A DNA stretch of 44,364 bases from Pseudomonas fluorescens (GCF_902498185.1 NZ_CABVIX010000018.1:1-44364); one strand, 5' to 3'; positions 24,278 to 33,482 are shown, counted from the stretch's first letter. Notes: generated from the letters alone by a model not told the origin. A program made the numbers and translations.

Positions 24278-27200
24278 TCAGCGTCCTCCCTGCCCTTGAG
24301 CCGCAAGGGCCTGGCGAGTGAGCGTCAGGAAGAGCTCGTCGAGCGCCGCTTGCCGCTCGCGCGCCAGCGCGTTGATCCGCTGCAGGTAAACGCCTTCTTC
24401 GAGAGAGTCCTGTTGCAGAGCCAGCGCTTCGAGTCGCTCCCAGAATGGCTGCTCGAGAGCCTCGAAACGCGTGCCATGCTTCCCTTTGAGACACTCCCGC
24501 CAGAAGTCCCGTTGCGCGACATCTTCGGCCAGGGCATCGGACTGCTCGGCCAGCTGCACCGCTGCAGCAGCTTCTTCCAGTTGCGCCGCGCCCACTCCCG
24601 CCAGCATCTCGAACTGCATGGTCTGCGGCTGGCCGGGCAACTCCAGTCGCTGGGCAAGACCCGTACGGTAGGCAAGGCTCACCTCGACTTCATCGACCGC
24701 TTCGCCGGCTGCGATCCGCGCTGCAATGTCGCTGCGGGCGAATTGCTCGACCTGGTCCAGGCGGAACAAACGACGGGCGAGCTCCAAGCGTGCCTGCCGC
24801 CCCTGCCCAGCCCCCCCGCGCAGGGTACGGGCGATCAATACCCGGACCTCCAGCGCACTGAAGCAGGATGCGACGCTGTCCACGCAAGTACGTGGGCTGG
24901 CCGCCAGACTGAATACGTCCGCACGCAGCTCGCTGTCGGCATGCAGAGCCTCCAGCACCTCACCCACTCGATCCCGCAGCTTCGTGCTGGCGGATCGATA
25001 GTCACTGGTTTCGGTCAGCCGATCGAGAATGTCGAAAAAGTCGCCGCTGTGGGCTTCGACACGCAGATCGTCCCACACCTTCTGGCGTTGTAAACGCTGC
25101 TCCTCTTCGAGTGTTTCAAACCACATCGCCCTCGACCAGCCCGCGTTCTGCAAGGTTGCCGACACCCTTTCGATTCCAGGCATGAGCATGATCTGGCGAA
25201 CGGCGGCCGGTAATGGATTGCCATCGAGCAGTAACGATCGTCGCAGGTCGCTGGGCGCCGCGAGGATGGCCTGCGGCAAAGAGGAGAGCTGGTTGTCCCG
25301 CAGATCGGCGATCTCGAGAAATCCGCACTCCTGCAACCCGGATGGCACGTTCTGCAACTGGCAGTGGCGCAGGTGCAGGTCAGTCAGGGGGGAGGCTTGG
25401 GCAAAATGCAGACTGATCAGCCCCAACGGGTTGTAGCTCAAGTCAAGTAGATGAAGCCGCAGATTGTCCAGGACGCCGGCGGCGGGCGCGCTCATGTGAA
25501 TATTGTTGTGCCGCAACCGCAGTTCGCGCAACTCGTTGAGTTCGTGCAAGCCAGGGGGAAGACGCTCGAGGGCATTATGATCGAGGGTCAGCCGGCGCAC
25601 CCTGGGGAAGCAACCGAGGAAATTGGCCGGCAGTTCCCGGAGCCGCATGCCCGACAGGTTCAAGATATGGACGTGAGAGAAATCGGTGTCGGCAGGCAGA
25701 TCGGGAAGCGTGTGCACCTTCAGACCCGATAGATCAAGACGCATGCCCACGGCTTGGTCGCCAGAGTCGATCAACCGGTCCCCTTGCATCTGCCAGCAGC
25801 GGCGCAGCTCGTCAGAGACAAAGCGCCGTCGGCCACGTTGCCGCAAAGGTATCGGTTCGTGCACCCAACGATTCAGAGCATGTGTCATGCGCTGCAACGA
25901 TTGCTCTTGCTCCAGAAGCATGGCGTAGGATGAACCAGACCTTGCACGCAGAATGTCCAGGTAGGTGGTAACTTCGCTATCGTCGAATGCGGGATACAAG
26001 GCGCGGATCCTGTCGCGCAGATTCATTTCTTCAAACGTGCGCGGATTGCCACGGCCACTGAGCGGGTAACCCACGCGACCATCCTTCAGGCGCTGTCCCG
26101 GGTTGAAACGAGGCTTGATCTCGCGCAGACCTGCCAGAGGCAGGAGTTCGCGGCGAGCTGCCGGCAACCAGGCCTGCACATCATCGCGCAGTCGTTGACC
26201 GCCTTGCGCTCCACTCCAGCCAAGGCGCTCGGCATCCAGCGGTGGCAATGCAGCGGCCACCGCCTCGAATAAGCCGCAGGGCTCTGGAACCGTGGTGTCC
26301 AACTCAAATCCGCTGTCGTCATAGAGCGCGTAGACACCATTGCGCCTGACCAGTACGACAAGCCGGCGTTGCCCGCCTTGCGGATAAAGACGGGCCAGCA
26401 CAGGGCCCGTATCAGAACCTTCCTGAACCTGAAGATTGACCGCTTGCGGCCAGCGCGCTCGTCGCCGCAGCAGGGCGAACACCAGCTCCACAGTATCGTT
26501 CGAGTGGCTGTCCTGCAGGTACAAGCCTTCGAGCATGCGCGTGAGCTTTGCCGTCTGCAGCGCCGAACGGGCCTGCTCGGCCACTGCCAGGGGCAGTCGA
26601 GACGTGTCGAGCATATGCTGGCGCTGGGCAGAGTCAACCGCCTCAAGCACCTCAAGCGCATACGCATCGGGCAGGCCTGGAAAGTCACGCTTGAGCAGGG
26701 GCAGCAGTTCGTCGCTGGCCAGGTACTGTCGGGAAAAGTGCTCAAGCAGGCGTGCGCGCCACAACGCGGAATCGGCAAGCAGCGTGCGCTGCAACGCGTT
26801 GTCATCAGGCTGGGACGCGGCCAACTGATCGCGGCACCACGCAAGCCATGCACCCTCCGCGTCCAAGCCTTCGGTGACGTCCAGGCGCGCGAAGAAGGCG
26901 TCTACGCGCTGGGCCACGGCGAAGCGTTCCAGCGTATCGCGCAGGGTCACCGGCAGACGCCGATTTTCCACCAGCAGGCCGCGCAACGCATCCTTGTCGA
27001 ACCCCGCGACGCGCAGGATCTGGCTGACACGCCGCGCACTCAGTTGTTCGGCTGCCGGCCACAGCCGGGTAAGCAAATAGGTTTCGCCTTCCCACTCCAG
27101 GGGCCGTTCGTAAGCCAGCCGCCAGGCGCTGTCGCCATTATGCTCAAGCCTTGGACCATAGGCTTGCTCGCGCTCGGGGTGACGCAGCCGCCACGGCGCC

Positions 27201-28759
27201 TGCTCCTCAGGCTGCCAGACCTCGTAGCTGGCCCCCCGATGACGCCACCAATGCCGATGACCATCGGTATGCAGGCCATTGTCCTGCAGCGTGGTGTTTT
27301 CAGGCTCGGGCAACGTCCGGTAAGCGTCCAGGTCATTGCTCCACAGCCGCCTTTGTTCAGAATCCAGTTCGATAGGCTCAAGACGATCGATGAAGGTGCC
27401 GCGGGTAAACCCCCGTGCCACGCCTACGACCACACCGGCTGTCACCGTCGTCACAACAACGGTTTCGGCCACCCCCAGCAGGTGCTCCATGGCCTCGTGC
27501 TGATGTCCCAGGGACCAGTCTTTCGCGCCCTCGTAGACCTCGTCGAGGGTCCGCACTACCAATTGCCCGAGCAGCAATCCCCCCACCAAGGGCACGAAAA
27601 AGCTGGCGAGGTCGAGCAGATCCAGGCCAGCCTCTTCGAGCGCAGCAATGCGCGCTTCGGAAGCGGCGTGGTCGGCGTCGGCGGTTGGCACCAGCAGGAT
27701 CCGGGCATCGTCCTTTATCCTTGCCACCTGCTGCACCGCCAGGCTGACAAAAATGTCCTCGGCAGGCGCTTGCCCCTGAGCGGCGATGTCGGGCTGGGGG
27801 TCGCCGAGGCGCTTGGCCAGCAACGACGCAAACGCCGCCCGCTCGCGCAACCTGATCAGTGTGCTGAAGTAGCGCTGGTAACTCGGCGCTTGCAACGCTG
27901 CGGCCAGCGTCTCGCTCAGTGCTTTCCAGGAAGCACAGCAGCGTAGAGGCTGCACAGGGTCGTCGGGCAAATACAGCACAACGCCGGTGATGTGCCCCGC
28001 GTCATCCTTGAGTGCGATCGCAAGTGCGCCATCGACTGGCTGGCCAAGCACGCGCAGCAGTAATGGATGGGCCTGTACGGCTGAGCCCGGCATGACGTCA
28101 TTGTCCACGAGGCGGCGCAGGTGGGGCAGGCAGGTATCGTCTAGCTGCCCCCTGAGCGCCGCAATTTCGGTAGCCATGCCCAGGCCGTTGCGCTTGTCCG
28201 CCGCCAACTGTCCCTGAGTCGCCACATTGAACACCCGGCCGAGCAATGCCTGATACCGCTGGCCAGCATCCACCGAACGGCACATCCGCGCCACATCGGC
28301 CAGCCGGTCGCTGATCACGGTTTCCTGCAGATCCTGTGCGACCAAACCGCTGCCCACGTAGTAGGACGCCCCCGCCTGGAAGTTCTGCATCAGCCGCTGC
28401 AGGGCGGGCATGCGGAAGTAGATCACTTCGTCGCTGGGCAACCGCACGTCCGGCGATACGACAAATCGACGCCTTACTTCCAGCCAACGTGCCTGACGCA
28501 GAGCGACGGTCATGTCTAGCTGACCGTATAGCTCTCGTCCAAGCAGGCTCGCAGCAAAACTGTCCGGGGGCACCAGGTGGCGCTTGGCGAGATTCAAGTG
28601 CTCGCGGCTAGCGTTCAACGCGGCAAAGCATTCTCGCAGCCGGCGAATATCAGCGTGCGAGGCCTGCTTGAGCCAGGGCGGGAGGATTTCGCTGATGAAG
28701 TCGTCTGTGGCGGTCTCGCCCTCCTCGTGGTGGGGAGTTGTGGCGTGAGTTTGAGTCAT
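24278..28759 (-). CDS. Giant NEL-type E3 ubiquitin ligase toxin with leucine-rich repeats
   Basis: This 1493-residue protein combines three recognisable parts. The N-terminal region (FISEILPPWLKQASHADIRR onward) is like that of Pseudomonas dermonecrotic-toxin-domain proteins (DUF6543). Residues about 384-450 form a hydrophobic hairpin (LASFFVPLVGGLLLGQLVV; ETVVVTTVTAGVVVGVARG). Residues about 1008-1180 carry leucine-rich repeats (LNLSGMRLRELPANF; LTLDHNALERLPPGL; ADLRDNQLSSLPQAIL). The C-terminal 300 residues match the NEL domain of SspH/IpaH effectors, with the CxD motif CVDS at C1292 as catalytic cysteine. It should transfer ubiquitin onto a eukaryotic host protein chosen by the repeats. 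ATG 28759 was chosen; GTG just before it is possible. There is no signal peptide, and no secretion genes lie nearby. Confidence 0.85.
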   Translation of the reverse strand: MTQTHATTPHHEEGETATDDFISEILPPWLKQASHADIRRLRECFAALNASREHLNLAKRHLVPPDSFAASLLGRELYGQLDMTVALRQARWLEVRRRFVVSPDVRLPSDEVIYFRMPALQRLMQNFQAGASYYVGSGLVAQDLQETVISDRLADVARMCRSVDAGQRYQALLGRVFNVATQGQLAADKRNGLGMATEIAALRGQLDDTCLPHLRRLVDNDVMPGSAVQAHPLLLRVLGQPVDGALAIALKDDAGHITGVVLYLPDDPVQPLRCCASWKALSETLAAALQAPSYQRYFSTLIRLRERAAFASLLAKRLGDPQPDIAAQGQAPAEDIFVSLAVQQVARIKDDARILLVPTADADHAASEARIAALEEAGLDLLDLASFFVPLVGGLLLGQLVVRTLDEVYEGAKDWSLGHQHEAMEHLLGVAETVVVTTVTAGVVVGVARGFTRGTFIDRLEPIELDSEQRRLWSNDLDAYRTLPEPENTTLQDNGLHTDGHRHWWRHRGASYEVWQPEEQAPWRLRHPEREQAYGPRLEHNGDSAWRLAYERPLEWEGETYLLTRLWPAAEQLSARRVSQILRVAGFDKDALRGLLVENRRLPVTLRDTLERFAVAQRVDAFFARLDVTEGLDAEGAWLAWCRDQLAASQPDDNALQRTLLADSALWRARLLEHFSRQYLASDELLPLLKRDFPGLPDAYALEVLEAVDSAQRQHMLDTSRLPLAVAEQARSALQTAKLTRMLEGLYLQDSHSNDTVELVFALLRRRARWPQAVNLQVQEGSDTGPVLARLYPQGGQRRLVVLVRRNGVYALYDDSGFELDTTVPEPCGLFEAVAAALPPLDAERLGWSGAQGGQRLRDDVQAWLPAARRELLPLAGLREIKPRFNPGQRLKDGRVGYPLSGRGNPRTFEEMNLRDRIRALYPAFDDSEVTTYLDILRARSGSSYAMLLEQEQSLQRMTHALNRWVHEPIPLRQRGRRRFVSDELRRCWQMQGDRLIDSGDQAVGMRLDLSGLKVHTLPDLPADTDFSHVHILNLSGMRLRELPANFLGCFPRVRRLTLDHNALERLPPGLHELNELRELRLRHNNIHMSAPAAGVLDNLRLHLLDLSYNPLGLISLHFAQASPLTDLHLRHCQLQNVPSGLQECGFLEIADLRDNQLSSLPQAILAAPSDLRRSLLLDGNPLPAAVRQIMLMPGIERVSATLQNAGWSRAMWFETLEEEQRLQRQKVWDDLRVEAHSGDFFDILDRLTETSDYRSASTKLRDRVGEVLEALHADSELRADVFSLAASPRTCVDSVASCFSALEVRVLIARTLRGGAGQGRQARLELARRLFRLDQVEQFARSDIAARIAAGEAVDEVEVSLAYRTGLAQRLELPGQPQTMQFEMLAGVGAAQLEEAAAAVQLAEQSDALAEDVAQRDFWRECLKGKHGTRFEALEQPFWERLEALALQQDSLEEGVYLQRINALARERQAALDELFLTLTRQALAAQGQGGR

Positions 28760-28916
28760 CACAATGGTCTTCGTTGCCGAGAAGGCCCACCACTGTAAAA
28801 ACCGGACCCTGCCGATCTAAGCGGGAAATCAGCCCATGCTCACGCTCGCAAGGCCCACGCTCCCGGCTCGGCGGGGGAAGGAGTCTCTATCGCCCATAGG
28901 CGCTCCGGAGCCTGAG

Positions 28917-29474
28917 CTACACCGTCCTGATCAGCTTCACCCACGCCGCGAATCTGTCGATGAAGGTCTGCAAGAACGGCCGTGTCTTTTCGCCCAGCTC
29001 GCCCGATGCCTCAAACAGACTGGCAGCCCCGCCAATATAGGCTTCGGGCATCTGCATGCAGGGCATGTCGAGAAATACAAGGGACTGTCGTAGATGGTGA
29101 TTGGCGCCAAACCCGCCGATGGCACCTGGCGACACACTGATCACCGCCGTCGGCTTGCCGTTCCAGGAACTGTGCCCGTAGGGCCGGGAGCCGACGTCGA
29201 TGGCGTTCTTCAAGACACCCGGTACGGAGCGGTTGTATTCAGGGGTAACGAACAGCACGGCATCGCTCTGGCCGATTTGTGCACGAAAGCGCTTATAGGA
29301 CTCGGGCGGATCGACGTCGATATCTTCGTTGTATAGCGCCAGATCGCCAATTTCGATGATTTTCAGGATCAAGCCGGGAGGCGCCAGGTCCGCTAACGCC
29401 AGTGCCACCTTGCGGTTGTAGGAATCCTTGCGCAAACTGCCAACCAAGACCGCTACCGAATACTCCTTGCTCAT
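28917..29474 (-). CDS. chrR: NAD(P)H-dependent FMN reductase / quinone and chromate reductase
   Basis: The 185-residue flavoprotein closely follows P. putida ChrR: GSLRKDSYNRKVA (FMN phosphate loop), TPEYNRSVPGVLKNAID, SRPYG and SVSPGAIGGFGANH. These soluble tetrameric enzymes reduce quinones by two electrons, protecting against oxidative stress, and can reduce chromate. Length is that of the family. The gene stands alone, with the NEL-type gene 157 bases downstream on the same strand and a divergent small gene upstream. No regulatory site is obvious. Confidence 0.9.
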   Translation of the reverse strand: MSKEYSVAVLVGSLRKDSYNRKVALALADLAPPGLILKIIEIGDLALYNEDIDVDPPESYKRFRAQIGQSDAVLFVTPEYNRSVPGVLKNAIDVGSRPYGHSSWNGKPTAVISVSPGAIGGFGANHHLRQSLVFLDMPCMQMPEAYIGGAASLFEASGELGEKTRPFLQTFIDRFAAWVKLIRTV

Positions 29475-29630
29475 GGGTTTCTCTACCTTTGATGGATAAA
29501 AGTGACGTAGTAGGTATAGATGACCGTCCTATCCGCTCTTTAGTTTTTTTCCTGCGGCCGAAAACTTCCCAGCCTGGGCGGTGGTCTATGCCTGCAGACG
29601 ATGTTCACTTTTCTAGAGGTTGTACGGTAA

Positions 29631-29849
29631 ATGACAGCAGTACTGGTTGGTCAATTTCATGCACGGGACGCCGAGGGCCGCGTCTACCCCGTCCATGAGT
29701 TCCAGGAAGCCACCCTTCAGGCCGACGGCAGTGCTTCCTCTGCGCCTGTCACCACCTACCGTCTGGCGATTGGAGACCGGGTCAATCACCTGGGTGACGA
29801 CCGCTTCGAGCTCGCCCAGAGCGGTGTCGAAATCATCCGTATCCCCTGA
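29631..29849 (+). CDS. Small conserved protein, function unknown
   Basis: The 72-residue soluble product (MTAVLVGQFHARDAEGRVYP, then a VTTYRLAIGDRVNHLGDDRFEL strand region) looks like a compact beta-strand protein and has the codon character of its neighbours. I recognise it only as a type of small hypothetical protein seen in Pseudomonas. AGAGG lies 11 bases before the ATG, rather far. Its stop is 5 bases from the convergent lysine decarboxylase stop, with no room for a terminator. Confidence 0.65.
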   Translation: MTAVLVGQFHARDAEGRVYPVHEFQEATLQADGSASSAPVTTYRLAIGDRVNHLGDDRFELAQSGVEIIRIP

Positions 29850-29854
29850 CTTGC

Positions 29855-32110
29855 CTACTGCCGCACGCAATCGACGGTGTAGCAGCGCTCGTGCCCTGCA
29901 TCTTCGTACTGCAGGCCATGTACATCGGCATTGAATCCAGGAAACCCACTGTCGAAAGCACGGGCGAACGACAGGTAGTCGATGATCGAGCGGGTGCCTT
30001 CGGTGAAGCGCTCACCCGGCATGATCAACGGAATGCCTGGCGGATACGGCACGAGCATCACCGCGGCCACCCGGCCCATCAGCTGCTCGATCGGCACCGC
30101 GTCCACTTCCCCACGCACCAGGTGGTCATAGGCCCGGGCTGGCGTCATCGCCACCTCGGGCAACCGGGTGAACAGGCGCTTTAGCTGCTTGGCGGTCGCG
30201 TTGATGCGATAGCAGTCATGCAACTGGCTGCACAGATCGCGCAGACCCAGCTTCTCGTAGCGCAGCGGATCGATCCCGGCAATGCAAGGCAGGCACTGAG
30301 TGAGTGCGGTGTTGGCGTCGTAGTGGCGCTTGAACTCCAGCAGCTCGGTCAGCAAGGTGCTCCATTTGCCTTTGGTGATGCCCATCGAGAAGAGCACCAG
30401 AAAGCTGTACAGTCCGGTCTTTTCCACCACCAGCCCCCGCTCCCAGAGAAACTTGCTGACCACCGCTGCCGGAATGCCACGCTCGCCCGGCACCCCATCG
30501 GCATCTAGCCCTGGCATCACCAGGGTTACCTTGAGCGGGTCGAGCAGCACATAATCGTCGGCCACTTCGCCAAAACCATGCCATTGCGCGCCCGGCTGCA
30601 GTAGCCAGTCCCTGGCTACCAGCCCCTGGGCGCCGCCGACCGCAGGCGGCTGCCAGATGCTGAACCACCAGTCCTCGGCACTGATGTGCTCGCGCAGCTT
30701 GGCCAGCGCCCGGCGAAAGCTCAGCGCCTCATCGAACATCTCCTGCAGCAGCGAGCGGCCTGTGGGTCCTTCCATCATCGTCGAGGCGACATCCAGTGAG
30801 GCAAGGATGCTGTACTGCGGCGAAGTCGAGGTATGCATCATGAAAGCTTCATTGAAGCGATCACGGTCGAGCGGGCGCATGCCGCCATCCTGCACATGGA
30901 TCATTGACGCCTGGCTGAAAGCGGCCAGCAGCTTGTGGGTCGAATGAGTGCTGAACAGCAGTGGACTGTCGTCGCTGCGGTGCGTGCCCATGGCGAAACG
31001 TCCGGTGAAGAATTCGTGAAACGCCGCGTAGGCAAACCAGGCTTCGTCGAAATGCAGCACCTCGACACGGGCGCCCAGCAGCTGCTTGATCTGCCCCGCG
31101 TGGTAACACAGCCCGTCGTAGGTCGAGTTGGTCACCACCGCCAGTTTGATCCGTGCCGGCCGCCCGCGTGCAACGGGGTTGGCGTCGATCTTGGACTGGA
31201 TCGATTCGACGCTGAATTCGCTCGGCGGAATCGGCCCGATGATGCCCAGCTCATTACGTTCCGGGCACAGATACAAAGGGATCGCCCCGGTCATGATGAT
31301 CGCGTGGACCACTGACTTGTGGCAGTTGCGGTCTACGAGCACCAGGTCGTCGCGGCCCACCATCGAATGCCAGACGATCTTGTTGGCGGTCGAGGTGCCA
31401 TTGATCACGAAAAACGTGTGATCAGCGCCAAAGTTGCGCGCGGCGCGGGCTTCGGCTTCGGCCAGGGGGCCAGTATGGTCGAGCAGCGAGCCCAGCTCCG
31501 GCACCGAGACCGACAGGTCCGAGCGCAGCGTATTCTCCCCGAAGAATTGGTGAAACGCCTGCCCGACCGCGCTTTTGCGGTAGGCCACCCCGCCGCCATG
31601 GCCAGGTGTGTGCCACGAGTAGTTGGACTGCGCGGTGTGCTGCACCAGCGCCTTGAAAAAAGGCGGCAACAGGCCATCGAGATAGTTATGCGCAGCGCGC
31701 GCGACCTGGCGCGCCAGAAAGGGCACGGTATCTTCGAACAGGTAGAGGATACCGCGCAGTTGGTTCAGCTCACCCATGGCCTCGGCGGGCGCGTTCTCCA
31801 GGGTCACCTGCTCGCCGAGGGCAAAAATCGGCAGGTCTGGGGAGCGCAGCCGGGCCAGGCGAATCAGCTCGGTCATGTTCTGCAGCAGGTGGGTGTTCTC
31901 GCCAATGCCTTCAGCTGCCACCAGCACGCATGCCAGCCCGTGATGGGTCGCGGCGACCAGCCGGGCCTCGGCATGGTTGGCGGCGGGCAGGATGGTGAAG
32001 CCATCCTGGCTCAGCTCATGCGCAATCCCGCGCACCCGCTCGCCGGCGACGCTGTCGGCCTTGATGTCGCGATGGACAATCAGGATTGGAAACTTGAGGT
32101 CCTTGTACAT
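29855..32110 (-). CDS. ldcA: Lysine decarboxylase, PLP-dependent (Orn/Lys/Arg family)
   Basis: The 751-residue enzyme converts lysine to cadaverine with CO2 release. It has the N-terminal receiver-like wing domain (MYKDLKFPILIVHRDIKAD), the fold-type I PLP core with the cofactor lysine K393 in STHKLLAAFSQ and the SYNSWHTPGHGGG-like region (QSNYSWHTPGHGGG), and the C-terminal domain (MLVPYPPGIPLIMPGERF). Sequence and length match P. aeruginosa LdcA (PA1818), which is induced through ArgR. I chose ATG 32110 because GAGGA lies six bases before it; an ATG two codons earlier has no room for a ribosome site. In P. aeruginosa a lysine/cadaverine antiporter gene adjoins it; here chrR does. Confidence 0.92.
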   Translation of the reverse strand: MYKDLKFPILIVHRDIKADSVAGERVRGIAHELSQDGFTILPAANHAEARLVAATHHGLACVLVAAEGIGENTHLLQNMTELIRLARLRSPDLPIFALGEQVTLENAPAEAMGELNQLRGILYLFEDTVPFLARQVARAAHNYLDGLLPPFFKALVQHTAQSNYSWHTPGHGGGVAYRKSAVGQAFHQFFGENTLRSDLSVSVPELGSLLDHTGPLAEAEARAARNFGADHTFFVINGTSTANKIVWHSMVGRDDLVLVDRNCHKSVVHAIIMTGAIPLYLCPERNELGIIGPIPPSEFSVESIQSKIDANPVARGRPARIKLAVVTNSTYDGLCYHAGQIKQLLGARVEVLHFDEAWFAYAAFHEFFTGRFAMGTHRSDDSPLLFSTHSTHKLLAAFSQASMIHVQDGGMRPLDRDRFNEAFMMHTSTSPQYSILASLDVASTMMEGPTGRSLLQEMFDEALSFRRALAKLREHISAEDWWFSIWQPPAVGGAQGLVARDWLLQPGAQWHGFGEVADDYVLLDPLKVTLVMPGLDADGVPGERGIPAAVVSKFLWERGLVVEKTGLYSFLVLFSMGITKGKWSTLLTELLEFKRHYDANTALTQCLPCIAGIDPLRYEKLGLRDLCSQLHDCYRINATAKQLKRLFTRLPEVAMTPARAYDHLVRGEVDAVPIEQLMGRVAAVMLVPYPPGIPLIMPGERFTEGTRSIIDYLSFARAFDSGFPGFNADVHGLQYEDAGHERCYTVDCVRQ

Positions 32111-32157
32111 GGGCATTCCTCGCCTGCGAAGGACAGATGCGTCCTTTCAGGGTAGAA

Positions 32158-32171
32158 GCTGCCCAGGCAGC
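32158..32171 (-). terminator. Weak hairpin after dnaQ
   Basis: GCTGC and GCAGC enclose the tetraloop CTGG on the minus strand, 16 bases past the dnaQ stop, followed by TTCT. A second six-pair hairpin (AAGGAC/GTCCTT, 32129-32146) lies just upstream of ldcA. Either may end dnaQ transcription or sit in the ldcA leader. Confidence 0.35.
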
Positions 32172-32186
32172 GCGCCCGCTTTTGCC

Positions 32187-32939
32187 TCAGCCCGCTTCGC
32201 CCAGGGTATGCCACAGGGCGGGGCTGCCGGCCGATTTGGCCACCACTTCGAGACGTGCCAGGTGCGCCGCGAGCTCATCGGGCGTGGCCCGGACGATGCG
32301 CCCCGGTTGGCGGCTGGGCGGCAGGCGGCGGATCTCGCTGCCGCCGCTGCCCTGCCCGTTTTCATCCCCGTCAGCGCCATCGCCTGCCAGCGACAGGGTG
32401 GTCTGCCCGCCGGTCATGCTCAGGTAGACGTCGGCCAGGAGCTCGGAGTCGAGCAAGGCGCCGTGCAGCTCACGACCCGAGTTGTCGATGCCGTAGCGCT
32501 TGCACAAGGCATCGAGGCTGTTGCGCTGGCCCGGGTGACGGGCCCGGGCCATCATCAGGGTATCGAGAATGGTGCAATGCTTGGCGATGTCGGCGCGGTC
32601 GTGCTGTCCAGCCAAGGCGAATTCGCTGTTGATGAAGCCAACGTCGAACGCCGCGTTGTGGATGATCAGCTGCGCGCCCTGGATGAACTCGAAGAATTCA
32701 TCGGCGACCTCGGCAAAGCGCGGTTTATCAAGCAGGAAGCTGTCGGTGATGCCGTGGACGCCGATGGCGCCCTCATCGCTCTCGCGGTCAGGCTGGAGAT
32801 AGACGTGGAAGTTGCGCCCGGTCAGGCGGCGGCCGATCACCTCGACGCAACCGATCTCGATGATGCGGTGGCCGTCGCTGACCGGCATACCGGTGGTTTC
32901 GGTGTCGAGGACGACCGACCTGCTGTTGGGTTGCTCCAC
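32187..32939 (-). CDS. dnaQ: DNA polymerase III epsilon subunit (proofreading exonuclease)
   Basis: This 250-residue 3'-5' exonuclease of the DEDDh family proofreads for DNA polymerase III. Motif I is VVLDTETTG (D12, E14), motif II is HNAAFDVGF and motif III is HGALLDSELLADVY. The C-terminal part after a Gly/Ser/Asp-rich linker (about 190-205) binds the polymerase alpha subunit. I prefer GTG 32939, with CGGAG eight bases upstream, because homologues begin about 8-9 residues before VLDTET. ATG 32981 would add 14 residues and starts 11 bases after rnhA. It follows rnhA on the same strand; in E. coli the two genes are divergent. Confidence 0.93.
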   Translation of the reverse strand: MEQPNSRSVVLDTETTGMPVSDGHRIIEIGCVEVIGRRLTGRNFHVYLQPDRESDEGAIGVHGITDSFLLDKPRFAEVADEFFEFIQGAQLIIHNAAFDVGFINSEFALAGQHDRADIAKHCTILDTLMMARARHPGQRNSLDALCKRYGIDNSGRELHGALLDSELLADVYLSMTGGQTTLSLAGDGADGDENGQGSGGSEIRRLPPSRQPGRIVRATPDELAAHLARLEVVAKSAGSPALWHTLGEAG

Positions 32940-32992
32940 GTCGGGGGTCTCCGTAGCTGCGTGTTCTGCAAAGCCGGGCATTGTACCCCAGC

Positions 32993-33439
32993 TCAGCGCA
33001 GGCCGCGCACCTCATCGACCCCGCGGTTCGCCAACTGGTCGGCGCGCTCGTTGCCTGGATGGCCGATATGTCCACGCACCCATTTCCACGTGACCTTGTG
33101 ACGCGCGACCTGCGCGTCCAGCAGTTGCCAGAGGTCGGCGTTTTTCACTGGCTCCTTGGCGGCGGTCTTCCAACCGCGCTTCTTCCAGTTGACCATCCAC
33201 TCGGTGATGCCTTTCATCACATACTGCGAGTCGGTGACCAGCAGTACGTCGCACTCGCGCTTGAGTGCCTCAAGGCCCTGGATCGCGGCCATCAATTCCA
33301 TGCGGTTGTTGGTGGTTTCACGCTCTCCGCCCCACAGCTCCTTCTCCACGCCCTTGCAGACCAACAGCGCGCCCCAGCCGCCTGGACCAGGATTGCCCTT
33401 GCAGGCTCCATCGGTGTAAACCTCGACCGTATCGCTCAT
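32993..33439 (-). CDS. rnhA: Ribonuclease HI
   Basis: The 148-residue enzyme degrades RNA in RNA-DNA hybrids. All catalytic residues have the E. coli numbering: D10 (YTDGACKGNPGPGGWG), E48 (NNRMELMA), D70 (VTDSQYV) and D134 (NERADQLAN), with H124 in VRGHIGHPGNE. Length is normal. It lies between a methyltransferase gene and dnaQ, all reading left. Confidence 0.96.
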   Translation of the reverse strand: MSDTVEVYTDGACKGNPGPGGWGALLVCKGVEKELWGGERETTNNRMELMAAIQGLEALKRECDVLLVTDSQYVMKGITEWMVNWKKRGWKTAAKEPVKNADLWQLLDAQVARHKVTWKWVRGHIGHPGNERADQLANRGVDEVRGLR

Positions 33440-33482
33440 GTACCGCCTTCATTGTTCAGGTAATCAGTGGCCCGCAGGCCGC

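Noticed and set aside
26369..27946. 525-residue plus-strand frame inside the NEL-type gene
   Set aside because: Antisense shadow; the minus-strand protein has coherent domains across the same bases.
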